Part shown: positions 1 to 6,482 of the stretch, one piece after another | Numbering within the stretch: the stretch's first letter is position 1 | How the letters are laid out: every line of letters starts with the position of its first letter | Assembly (NCBI GenBank): GCA_964430295.1 | Contig: CAYSEV010000027.1 | Location: 1-17,237 of the forward strand | Reading direction: 5' to 3' | Source: CAYGFH01 sp964430295 | GTDB lineage: Bacteria; Patescibacteriota; Microgenomatia; UBA10105; UBA927 | DNA: 17,237 nt | Translations under genes and position numbers: made by a program | The notes under the pieces: generated by a model | The model's database searches: none | Told to the model about the DNA's origin: nothing | Seen by the model: only the letters and a program-made list of their open reading frames with translations

Positions 1-57
1 AAAGGCAAAGGATATATGCTATGCGCAAACTTACCACAAAACAACGACTCTCGATAA
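1..57 (+). CDS. OmpR-family response regulator, C-terminal end (partial)
   Basis: Only the last 18 codons are in the window. The frame reads KGKGYML followed by a short tail and TAA at 55-57. The (R)GKGYML string is the end of the winged-helix DNA-binding domain of OmpR/PhoB regulators (family knowledge). It overlaps the next gene, a histidine kinase, by 37 bases in another frame, the usual layout of a regulator-kinase pair. The partner would be phosphorylated by that kinase and bind DNA. The remainder of the gene lies left of the window, so the receiver domain cannot be checked. An unrelated frame ending here is possible but less likely given the motif and the kinase next door. Confidence 0.7.
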   Translation, partial: KGKGYMLCANLPQNNDSR

Positions 58-1430
58 TATTCGGTTCATATGTCTTTACGTTCATCGTCATCATAGCTGT
101 TGCCGTCTATTATCTGTTTCATGCTGTTATTATCTCCGAGATCAAATCGCAGTCAGTATATGTTGCGAACGAAATAATAAAAAATTTTATAAGCATCAGA
201 GACGGTGGATTAATACTTGATCAAAAAGAAAAAACGAATCTGGAAGAGGAACTTCTGGAAACAAACAGCTCTGCACTGCTTTTCGATTCTCGCTTGGACA
301 CTCTATTTGGATATGGTAATTTTAGCTTTTTTAAACCTCAGGATTCTGACTCTGCAAAAACTATTATCTCGCTCGCTAAATCTTCGCAGGCAACAAAGAA
401 ACTCCAAACCTCGCAAATGGTTTGGAGAGATCAACGGCTGCTAATTACGGCAGTTCCCGTTCTAAACGGCAATGAATTATTTGGGATTATCGTTATCGGA
501 AAACCGATATCATCTATATCTCAGATGAGCAATACGATATTTCTTGCGTTTATAATCCTTGCAATTACTAGCTTTATTGGTAGTATCATGTTAGGAAATA
601 TTATCGTGAGGAATGCGTTGAGTCCCTTGCAGGAACTTACAAAAACCATACATACCATCGATTTGGACAAGCTCAAAGCAGCAACTCCAATACTAGGATC
701 CCCTCAAGATGAAATAGTACAGCTAGTGAACAAGTTTAACGCAATGGTAGAGCGGATTCAGGGCATGTCTGAACAACAGAAAGAATTTATAGCAAATGCA
801 TCCCATGAATTAAAAACTCCCATTACCAATATAGCAAGCAGTCTAGAAATACTTGCACTAGAAACACCAGCGCATAAGGAAAGTATTGCCGCGATACAAC
901 AATCGGTATTTTCTTTAAATACGCTGCTGGATCAGCTGATGCAGCTGAGCAAACTCCAAAGTGGAATCGCTCCAATTCATGAGAAATCACACATCAAGAA
1001 GGTATTTGAAACAATTGAAGCGCAGCAGAAAGAAGAGCTCAAAAAAAGAAACCTTACCGTGGCAATGGACATACCAACAGAAGCAACAATACCGATTCCA
1101 AAAGAATACGCATCCGTATTATTTTCCAATATCTTTACCAACAGTATAAAATATGCATACACAAAAACCACCATTGCAGTATCGTATTTCGAAACGGATA
1201 CTCATGCTACTGTGCAATTTAGGAACGAGGGATCCGGAATGACAAAAGCGGAATTATCACACGTATTTGATAAGTTTTATAGAAGCAGTGATGCAAAATC
1301 AAGAGCAAAAGGATACGGAATAGGATTATCTATCGTTCAGCGAATTTGCGAGATATACCACATAGACATTCACATTGAATCCGAAAAACAATCCTACGCT
1401 TCTGTGTTTTTGACCTTTCCAAGGTCATAA
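21..1430 (+). CDS. Membrane sensor histidine kinase (HAMP-HisKA-HATPase)
   Basis: This is a two-component sensor kinase that autophosphorylates on His and passes the phosphate to the regulator encoded just upstream. Residues 12-34 form a first membrane helix, about 35-168 an extracytoplasmic sensor region, and 172-194 a second helix. A HAMP linker follows to about 247. The H-box is SHELKTP with phospho-acceptor H262. The N-box has N374 in FTNSIKY, and the G-box is GYGIGLS from G431. The G1 position reads NEGSGM, where many kinases have DxG, a modest deviation. At 469 residues the length is normal for the class. The start follows AAAGGA (7-12) and overlaps the regulator end, so the pair is co-translated. 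It points at the minus-strand redox cluster and ends 7 bases from it, so the system may sense or control that cluster (inference). The ligand cannot be told from sequence. Confidence 0.95.
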   Translation: MRKLTTKQRLSIIFGSYVFTFIVIIAVAVYYLFHAVIISEIKSQSVYVANEIIKNFISIRDGGLILDQKEKTNLEEELLETNSSALLFDSRLDTLFGYGNFSFFKPQDSDSAKTIISLAKSSQATKKLQTSQMVWRDQRLLITAVPVLNGNELFGIIVIGKPISSISQMSNTIFLAFIILAITSFIGSIMLGNIIVRNALSPLQELTKTIHTIDLDKLKAATPILGSPQDEIVQLVNKFNAMVERIQGMSEQQKEFIANASHELKTPITNIASSLEILALETPAHKESIAAIQQSVFSLNTLLDQLMQLSKLQSGIAPIHEKSHIKKVFETIEAQQKEELKKRNLTVAMDIPTEATIPIPKEYASVLFSNIFTNSIKYAYTKTTIAVSYFETDTHATVQFRNEGSGMTKAELSHVFDKFYRSSDAKSRAKGYGIGLSIVQRICEIYHIDIHIESEKQSYASVFLTFPRS

Positions 1431-1437
1431 ACATAAT

Positions 1438-1878
1438 CTAGATTTTGTACTGATCCATCTTTCTTAATATATCCATATCATGCTGTCCATGAAATATAGC
1501 GCTCATATCTGCGCCACAGGTAAATACGTCTCCCCCGCTGTGCTCTTTTTTAAACTCGGTAACATTATATGCCGCGCCATCGACAGAAATTATACAGCGT
1601 GTGTCCGGAGTTGGAGCAGGCGTATCTGTGTTCTTTATGACGATGGGGCTCGGTTGTATTTTTTTCTCTATAGTTGCTACCTTTTGTACGGTGGGCGTAG
1701 TCGTTTGCACTTGAGTAATACTAGTCGTCGCCATGGCAGTAGAAACCTCTTTTTCACTTGACAATATAGCCCGCGTGCGGATAATGCCGACAACTGAATA
1801 TCCTACAACCAGATACACACAGACATATCCGAGTGTCGTTGCTGTTTTGAGTATGGAATCAATATGAAAATTCTTCAT
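1438..1878 (-). CDS. Membrane-anchored cytochrome b5 domain protein
   Basis: Predicted heme-binding electron carrier, 146 residues. Residues 12-33 are a membrane helix. About 45-92 is a Thr/Pro-rich low-complexity linker, and 94-146 is a short cytochrome b5 fold. The b5 signature is seen as YNVTEF, then HSGGD (H113, canonical HPGG), then CGADMSAIF with H130 and H133 as candidate second ligand. The ligand spacing is 17 or 20, shorter than the 24 of classic b5 domains. Two cysteines, C95 and C121, could form a disulfide if the domain lies outside the membrane, which the T/P linker also suggests (inference). It overlaps the end of the flavocytochrome gene by 20 bases and has GAGG (1889-1892) ten bases before its ATG, so it is an internal operon gene. 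It probably takes electrons from that reductase. The domain call is secure; direction and partners are inferred. Confidence 0.85.
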   Translation of the reverse strand: MKNFHIDSILKTATTLGYVCVYLVVGYSVVGIIRTRAILSSEKEVSTAMATTSITQVQTTTPTVQKVATIEKKIQPSPIVIKNTDTPAPTPDTRCIISVDGAAYNVTEFKKEHSGGDVFTCGADMSAIFHGQHDMDILRKMDQYKI

Positions 1879-3145
1879 AAAATATCATCCTCGGGTGGAC
1901 TCCTGCCGAATATAATTGCGTTTTGATTGCCTGCATCATAGGGAGAGGCCCACAGAGTAAATACATGGATTTCCCTGTATGGTTCACGATCTTTAGTATT
2001 TCATCTGCTGTTAAACGCGACCCTGTTTCTGTGATCCGTTCATGATAGTTCATATTTGAAGATGAGACAGGCAATAGCGATTCAATATGTAAATCTTCTA
2101 CATCTTTTTTTGATCGTACACTATAAAATAAATGAAATGATGTAGTGGGGATGGTTGATGCAAATTTCCGAAGTAGTCCTAAAAAAGGTGTAACGCCAAT
2201 CCCCCCCGCTATACAGACAACATTGTCTTTTCCGAATATTTTTTCATAGAGTGCTCCATATGGGCCAAATATGGTAACCTTATCTCCCTCGGATACATCT
2301 GAGAGTCCCAATGTGTAATCTCCTACTGGCTTTATCCATAGTTCCACATGTCCATCTTCCGGCACTGAAACAATTGAGAACGGATGCGTTTCTCTTTTAT
2401 ACTTTTCTCCCTCAAACCCAATATAGACAAATTGACCTGGTATGTACCGGATCTCTTTCCCCACTGCTTTTAAACGAAGCATTATCCAGCCGCTTGCTAA
2501 CTGTTTTGCAAGCGAAACCGTGTAGGAGTGTTTTGGACCGACACGTGAATATAGAAGCTGCCTATAGATAAAAGAAAATATGCCCAGTCCAAAAAACGAA
2601 AGTATATAGATCCGAAGCGGCAAGTACCGTGAGATATCACTTTCGATAAAAAGCGAATGTAAAAATCCCAATAAAAAAGATACGATAAAGAATGTTTGGA
2701 TACGTATAAATAACTGATATTCAAGACGCGCAAAAATGACCATGGCCAAAATAAATGCCAGTGACCAGAATGAAAGAATCCCTGCGGTGTATGCAATATT
2801 TGTTGAAGGGATAAGGAGTTTTTCAACCATCTGGGACACGTTTGTATAGTGAACAAGCAGGCAGACAACGTGCAGTGAAAACAATAGAAATGATACCCTC
2901 CCCATCCGCTGATGGACACGGTATACCGTATCAAGCCCGCCAAACATATATTCCAGATACCCCAGTCTGCTGGACAAAAAAAATGTTATGGAATATGCCA
3001 CCACCCCAAGAAGTCCCGAGATCTGAGCAAGAGACATCCAGGGTCGTTGCCACACCACTGAAATGTCGGATTTTGCCAGAAAAAAAAGCTCCAGGCAAAA
3101 CAATAACGACATACCGATAAACATGCTTCCAAATCGTAATTTCAT
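1859..3145 (-). CDS. Ferric reductase-like transmembrane flavocytochrome with FNR (FAD/NAD) domain
   Basis: A 428-residue fusion of a ferric-reductase/NOX-type membrane domain (about 1-195) and a ferredoxin-NADP reductase module (about 205-428). Seen FAD site: RETHPFSIVS (251-260) and GPYG (294-297). Seen nicotinamide site: AGGIGVTPFL (313-322) and CGP (398-400). In the heme region H78 and H92 are 14 apart, as in the family, but the matching later helix has Q150 and H163, so one of four expected ligands is Gln. By family it moves electrons from NAD(P)H through FAD and heme to an acceptor across the membrane. Its start overlaps the upstream b5 gene by ATGA and its end overlaps the downstream b5 gene by 20 bases, so all three are very likely co-translated. 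The natural acceptor could be Fe(III), oxygen, a quinone or the two b5 proteins; sequence does not decide. Confidence 0.92.
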   Translation of the reverse strand: MKLRFGSMFIGMSLLFCLELFFLAKSDISVVWQRPWMSLAQISGLLGVVAYSITFFLSSRLGYLEYMFGGLDTVYRVHQRMGRVSFLLFSLHVVCLLVHYTNVSQMVEKLLIPSTNIAYTAGILSFWSLAFILAMVIFARLEYQLFIRIQTFFIVSFLLGFLHSLFIESDISRYLPLRIYILSFFGLGIFSFIYRQLLYSRVGPKHSYTVSLAKQLASGWIMLRLKAVGKEIRYIPGQFVYIGFEGEKYKRETHPFSIVSVPEDGHVELWIKPVGDYTLGLSDVSEGDKVTIFGPYGALYEKIFGKDNVVCIAGGIGVTPFLGLLRKFASTIPTTSFHLFYSVRSKKDVEDLHIESLLPVSSSNMNYHERITETGSRLTADEILKIVNHTGKSMYLLCGPLPMMQAIKTQLYSAGVHPRMIFYEEFSY

Positions 3146-3517
3146 AGAGAGAGAATTCCGATGATCGGATACTTTCGCTTGACAATGTCCCCACCTGCTA
3201 TATGAAGCATCGCCGTGGCATCTGTACCTGCAAGAAAGTGATACGGTCCACCCTTTCCATAGAATTCTTTTCCTTCCGTGACATCATACACACTACCCTC
3301 ATATGCCAATAATATTTGCTGATGTTTGCCTGAATCGTTGTATTCAGATAAGTCTTTTTTTGTGATCTTTTTACGTGGTAATTCTGAGGTTATTGTTGTA
3401 TGTGCACTTGCCGATACGTGTTTTGCTGTCCATACAATGCTTCCTACTATGACACAGAAGAAGATACCATATATGAANNNNNNNNNNTATGAACAGTGCA
3501 CTCCCTAGTTTTTTCAT
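3142..3517 (-). CDS. Membrane-anchored MAPR-type cytochrome b5/heme-binding protein (interrupted by assembly gap)
   Basis: The C-terminal half matches the membrane-associated progesterone receptor (MAPR) branch of the b5 fold. It reads YDVTEGKEFYGKGGPYHF then LAGTDATAML, with tyrosines six apart as in PGRMC1 Y107/Y113, which bind heme (established for PGRMC1). The gene crosses ten Ns at 3478-3487. ATG at 3515-3517 reads MKKLGSALFI up to the gap, but is one base out of frame across ten Ns. Both flanks carry TATGAA, and merging that hexamer restores one frame of 119 residues. It then has an N-terminal membrane helix (5-25) and Y81/Y87 as ligands. The alternative GTG at 3501 keeps frame only if the gap is literally ten bases. 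ATGA joins it to the reductase gene. A TACTAT hexamer (3525-3530, minus strand) ends 7 bases before the ATG. Likely outer-face electron carrier (inference). Confidence 0.8.
3478..3487. other. Assembly gap of ten Ns
   Basis: Ten Ns mark a scaffold join. TATGAA ends the left flank (3472-3477) and starts the right flank (3488-3493). The two sides may therefore be an unmerged overlap with no missing sequence. Merging them makes the MAPR-type gene a single open frame. A true insert of any length divisible by three would also keep the frame. Confidence 0.95.
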
Positions 3518-3553
3518 ACTACATATAGTAGAGGATGGAAGATGAAGAATAGC

Positions 3554-4003
3554 TTAAGAGAGATGCACTATAAGTGTGGAGGCACAGACGACAGTGATAA
3601 ATGTGGTCACAAACCAACTACCAATGAGTGCTACGGGAACATTAAAAAGGACATAAACTGGAATGGTAAAAAATATAAAAGAAGTAGCTACCAACACATC
3701 TGCAAAAAAGAATATCCGCTCCCATTTTTTCTTTGGTAGGTATGACTTGAGATAGTAATAAATTATGCAAAGAGAGATTCCTATAAGAAATGTTCCTATC
3801 AAATAATGTACAAAGAATTCAAATGATCGAGGTCCAATAGCAGGCATAAATAATGTACTCCAAACGCCACGATATAATTCGGATGAATAATATGGCATCA
3901 TTATGATTACTTCTACCTGCCGAATAACAGTTGCCACTACTGTATACAAGAGTCCTATAAGAAGGACCTTTCCCCATATAATTTGTTTCATCCATTTGAT
4001 CAT
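3554..4003 (-). CDS. Small polytopic membrane protein of unknown function
   Basis: About 149 residues and very hydrophobic. Four membrane helices are visible, roughly residues 12-32, 64-86, 96-116 and 120-143. Basic stretches such as KSYLPKKKWER lie between helices two and three. I do not recognise a family. The frame also allows GTG at 4007-4009, which would share one base with the SatP-like stop (TAGTG) and add two residues. ATG at 4001-4003 is preferred here, and ATG at 3989-3991 is also possible. It sits between the acetate-transporter homologue and the b5/flavocytochrome genes, all on the same strand, with a 36-base gap to the b5 gene. It could be a partner of either. A TATAAT (4013-4018, minus strand) lies 9 bases before the ATG. 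Confidence 0.75.
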   Translation of the reverse strand: MIKWMKQIIWGKVLLIGLLYTVVATVIRQVEVIIMMPYYSSELYRGVWSTLFMPAIGPRSFEFFVHYLIGTFLIGISLCIIYYYLKSYLPKKKWERIFFFADVLVATSFIFFTIPVYVLFNVPVALIGSWFVTTFITVVCASTLIVHLS

Positions 4004-4008
4004 GTACA

Positions 4009-4575
4009 CTATATTATAGGCAAAATATTTTTTTTATGAACTCCATTCACTAAGCTTGCCATACCTGCATACATTGCAAAAAACCCACATATAATACCCA
4101 GGTACGCTGATATGTGTGCGATTTCAATATTATCCATAACATGCCCTAATATCGCTAATGCATAAACAATTGTTAACATTCCAAAAATAAACTGAAATAG
4201 TTTTTGTAAACGAAGCGATGCTAAAAACAGTGATAAAGTGAGCAATCCCCATAGCACTAAATATACTATCCAAGTAATAGAATCCATTGGTACTGTTATA
4301 CTTAAAGCTTGTAAGAAGAAAATCGTTACTAGGCTTAGCCAAAAAAAACCATATGAAAAAAAAGTGACCATTCCAAATGTATTTTCATTTTTCCACTCGA
4401 AAAAGCCAGCGATAATTTGAGCTATTCCTCCATAAAAAAACCCCATACCTAATAGCATCGGACTAACTGGTATCATCCCAATATTATGCACATTTAGAAT
4501 AACAGTAGACATGCCAAGGCTTAATAAGCCGAGCGGAGAAAGATCAGAATTTATTTTTTCTTTCGTAATAATCAT
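4009..4575 (-). CDS. GPR1/FUN34/YaaH (SatP)-family acetate uptake transporter homologue
   Basis: A 188-residue, six-helix membrane protein with the family landmarks. These are SPLGLLSLGMSTVILN (13-28, counterpart of NPAPLGL), FYGGIAQIIAG (47-57), EWKNENTFG (60-68) and FSYGFFW (73-79). Characterised members (E. coli SatP, yeast Ady2) carry acetate or succinate with protons or as channels. Substrate here is inferred from family only. The ATG has a strong upstream AAGGGGG (4580-4586) with 4-base spacing. The stop is immediately followed by the next membrane gene. It is the first gene of the minus-strand run that ends in the b5/flavocytochrome genes, linking a fermentation-acid transporter to a redox module. 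The first signature Asn-Pro is replaced by Leu-Ser, a minor variation. Confidence 0.9.
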   Translation of the reverse strand: MIITKEKINSDLSPLGLLSLGMSTVILNVHNIGMIPVSPMLLGMGFFYGGIAQIIAGFFEWKNENTFGMVTFFSYGFFWLSLVTIFFLQALSITVPMDSITWIVYLVLWGLLTLSLFLASLRLQKLFQFIFGMLTIVYALAILGHVMDNIEIAHISAYLGIICGFFAMYAGMASLVNGVHKKNILPII

Positions 4576-4817
4576 ATATCCCCCTTACTTATACCGTGAC
4601 ATAGAGCAGCCAATAAGTCAAACTCTATAGCATAAACTAATTTTGAGGTATAATACACATATTGATCATATGGGACATACGCGTATATGTGTATAACCGC
4701 GCAATTTTTTGCATATGATTATATTGAACACGTTCAAAGCTGCTTCAATCGGATATTCTGATAAAATAATATATATTCTTGAAGTGGTTTTTGATCTTTC
4801 TGATTACTGATCAGCGA
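4576..4817. other. Intergenic region rich in palindromes between satP-like gene and tRNA-Gln
   Basis: No gene is seen in these 242 bases. They hold ATACGCGTAT (4677-4686, perfect palindrome), TTGAAC-AC-GTTCAA (4724-4737), a + strand TATAAT (4649-4654) without a clear -35, and TGATAAAAT (4759-4767). The last is an extended -10 shape that could serve the tRNA. The palindromes look like protein-binding sites that could act on either flank. Confidence 0.4.
4759..4767 (+). promoter_or_regulatory. Candidate extended -10 for tRNA-Gln
   Basis: TGA-TAAAAT fits the TGnTATAAT extended -10 pattern and lies about 50 bases before the mature tRNA start. No good -35 hexamer is seen. Position and shape are the only support. 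Confidence 0.3.
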
Positions 4818-4888
4818 TGCGAGATCGTATAATGGTAGTACGCATCCCTCTGGAGGATGTTATCTAGGTTCGAGTCCTAGTCTCGCAG
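4818..4888 (+). tRNA. tRNA-Gln (anticodon CUG)
   Basis: The cloverleaf is complete. The acceptor TGCGAGA (4818-4824) pairs with TCTCGCA (4881-4887), and G73 is at 4888. The anticodon stem CATCC/GGATG (4843-4847, 4855-4859) closes the loop CTCTGGA with anticodon CTG at 4850-4852. The T arm is CTAGG-TTCGAGT-CCTAG. The weak U1-A72 pair and G73 discriminator are known identity features of bacterial tRNA-Gln, which supports the call. It decodes CAG. The 3' CCA is not encoded (the next bases are CAC), so it must be added by a nucleotidyltransferase. A terminator follows within 15 bases, so it appears to be transcribed alone. Confidence 0.95.
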
Positions 4889-4900
4889 CACATACAAAGC

Positions 4901-4922
4901 ATGCCCGATAAGGGCATTTTTT
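4901..4922 (+). terminator. Intrinsic terminator after tRNA-Gln
   Basis: ATGCCC (4901-4906), a five-base loop, then GGGCAT (4912-4917) forms a perfect 6-bp stem followed by a T run to 4922. It lies 12 bases after the tRNA on the same strand. Confidence 0.85.
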
Positions 4923-5155
4923 GTGTTTACGAAACTCAGGCGAGAATCCAGATCGGACGGTTCGTACATGAGGAGTTTTATTGCAACACCGATTGCAATA
5001 AAGAACGGATTATTCATCGAGTTAAACGGAGATATTTCTAGTCCAGCATCTTTGCCACTATAAGACATCGTCCTAGTCTTGCAACAGCGATGACAATAAA
5101 AATCGATTCCTTGCCGAACGATACGCGCAGACTTGCATAAATCTTCAAAATGCAC
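4923..5155. other. Unassigned stretch with a 10-bp stem-loop and open frames on both strands
   Basis: Between the tRNA terminator and the reductase gene. On the minus strand a frame of 92 codons runs 5155-4877, but it ends inside the tRNA and covers the terminator, so I do not call it a gene. On the plus strand a 60-codon open run spans 4881-5060. TTTATTGCAA (4977-4986) and TTGCAATAAA (4993-5002) form a perfect inverted repeat with a six-base loop, which could be an RNA hairpin. A gene remnant, a small RNA or a conserved short ORF are all possible. I recognise none. Confidence 0.3.
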
Positions 5156-5172
5156 TGTAATGTAAGTTACAT
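5133..5172 (+). promoter_or_regulatory. Promoter/operator region of the first RibD_C-like gene
   Basis: TTGCAT (5133-5138), exactly 17 bases, then TGTAAT (5156-5161) resembles a weak -35/-10 pair. ATGTAA-G-TTACAT (5160-5172) is a perfect 6-bp-arm palindrome that abuts the ATG at 5173. No Shine-Dalgarno site is present, so the mRNA leader would be very short and the palindrome would overlie the start of transcription, a good repressor position. Confidence 0.45.
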
Positions 5173-5775
5173 ATGAGAAAAATTATTGTTGTTGAATTTA
5201 TTACACTTGACGGTGTTATGCAAGCTCCAGGTGGTTCCAAAGAGGATACTGCAGAGGGTTTCAAATTTGGTGGATGGATGGGCCCTTACTTTGATGAAGA
5301 TGGCGGAAAAGAAATGGGAAAACAAATGAAAGAAACTGCTGGATTACTTCTTGGGCGAAAAACATATGATATCTTTTCAGGATTTTGGCCGCAACATACT
5401 ACAGAAGCAGAAGGCTGGCCACAAATAAACAGAATTCCAAAATATGTAGTATCCAAAAACCTAAAAAATCCAACATGGGAAAATACTGTAGTGATACACA
5501 ATATAGAAGAGTTACAAGAATTAAAGAATTCAAACGGTCCAGACATACAAGTATATGGAAGTGCTAATTTACTTCAGACACTAATGAAATATGATCTGGT
5601 AGATGAACTTTGGCTAAAAATATTTCCCATTACACTTGGGACAGGAAAACGATTGTTTGAAAAAGGTACAATACCTGCTGCCTTCAAACTATATAAATCC
5701 AAAGTTACCCCAAGTGGTACTTTCTTTGGATATTATAAACGTACGGGAGATGTCAAAACCGAAGACATAGCATAG
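5173..5775 (+). CDS. RibD C-terminal/dihydrofolate reductase-like family protein
   Basis: A 200-residue single-domain reductase of the RibD_C/DHFR-like superfamily (YwjB/YyaP type). The start MRKIIVVEFITLDGVMQAPG is the family's first strand with the TLDG motif. LLLGRKTYDIF (about 58-68) is the second hallmark. IQVYGSANLLQTLM (about 125-138) with VDELWLKIFPITLGTGKRLF is the NADPH-binding core that typifies RibD_C proteins. Members are taken to be NADPH-dependent reductases, but the substrate of these stand-alone forms is generally unknown, and true folate reduction is not implied. It stands alone behind a palindromic operator and has no Shine-Dalgarno site. A second, distant paralogue lies at 8256. 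Confidence 0.9.
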   Translation: MRKIIVVEFITLDGVMQAPGGSKEDTAEGFKFGGWMGPYFDEDGGKEMGKQMKETAGLLLGRKTYDIFSGFWPQHTTEAEGWPQINRIPKYVVSKNLKNPTWENTVVIHNIEELQELKNSNGPDIQVYGSANLLQTLMKYDLVDELWLKIFPITLGTGKRLFEKGTIPAAFKLYKSKVTPSGTFFGYYKRTGDVKTEDIA

Positions 5776-5946
5776 ACAAGTCTATAGCGTTACAAGCATT
5801 TTCAGTAGTTTGGTAAATCACTTTTTTTATGACGTTGGACAACATGTTCGATTAAAGCTTAGTCCCATAGCCGTAGTTGATTACTTCAATCTAATGTTCG
5901 CAAAAAAACATGAGATTTTTTGAAGAATATGCTTTAAGACAAGTAT

Positions 5947-6339
5947 ATGGATAATTCTATCGTTGGACTCTGGGGTGTTCGCTATCAGGTAAAGGATGTA
6001 GCGAGTTCTGTTGAATTCTATACAAAGATATTGGGTTTTCATTTGGATCAGCAGCATCTGCCTGCATTTGGCCAAGTTTCAATCGGAGGCCTAAAATTAA
6101 TTCTCAGCGGACCCGGTGCATCAGGCTCTCGAAACATGCCTGATGGGACACAACAGGAACCCGGAGGATGGAATAGAATTGTATTACACGTTACGGATTT
6201 ACCTGCCATGATGATTGAACTGAAAAATGCAGGAGTTCATTTTCGTAATGAAATGGAAGCAGGCCCAGGAGGCAAGCAAATTCAAATTGATGATCCCGAC
6301 AGAAATCCGATCGAGCTCTTCGAACCAAGAACCAAGTAA
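5947..6339 (+). CDS. VOC superfamily (glyoxalase/bleomycin-resistance fold) protein
   Basis: 130 residues, one full vicinal-oxygen-chelate unit made of two beta-alpha-beta-beta-beta modules. Module one is WGVRYQVKDVASSVEFYTKI (9-28) followed by LGFHL. Module two is IVLHVTDLPAMMIELKNAG, then GKQIQIDDPDRNPIELFEP near the C terminus, whose Glu is the usual metal ligand. The first usual His ligand position reads Tyr/Gln, so metal use is uncertain. Members act as glyoxalases, dioxygenases, thiol transferases or antibiotic binders, and no substrate can be assigned. It is preceded by about 170 bases without a gene. A TATGCT (5928-5933) is only a weak promoter candidate. Single-gene unit in the stress-gene block. 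Confidence 0.9.
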   Translation: MDNSIVGLWGVRYQVKDVASSVEFYTKILGFHLDQQHLPAFGQVSIGGLKLILSGPGASGSRNMPDGTQQEPGGWNRIVLHVTDLPAMMIELKNAGVHFRNEMEAGPGGKQIQIDDPDRNPIELFEPRTK

Positions 6340-6422
6340 ACGATCCCAAAGGGCACACATCACTCAATTCCGTAACATCTCCCCTATTTTTCTCCACGTT
6401 GCATTTACAAACCTTGAAGATC

Positions 6423-6442
6423 ATAATCTAAGCGAAGATTAT
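6423..6442. repeat. Inverted repeat upstream of the SIR2-like gene
   Basis: ATAATCT (6423-6429), AAGCGA loop, AGATTAT (6436-6442): perfect 7-bp arms. It lies 26 bases before a TATAAT (6468-6473), which itself ends 9 bases before the SIR2-like ATG. Possible operator or a weak hairpin after the VOC gene; no T run follows. Confidence 0.4.
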
Positions 6443-6482
6443 CAAATCTAGCCACAAATCATATAAGTATAATTTTTAGAAT

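Noticed and set aside
2497..2943. 148-codon minus-strand frame inside the flavocytochrome gene
   Set aside because: Same strand, shifted frame of a gene whose FAD, NAD and His motifs are continuous; a shadow.
4877..5155. 92-codon minus-strand open frame
   Set aside because: It ends inside the tRNA-Gln gene and covers its terminator; no recognised family and no ribosome site.
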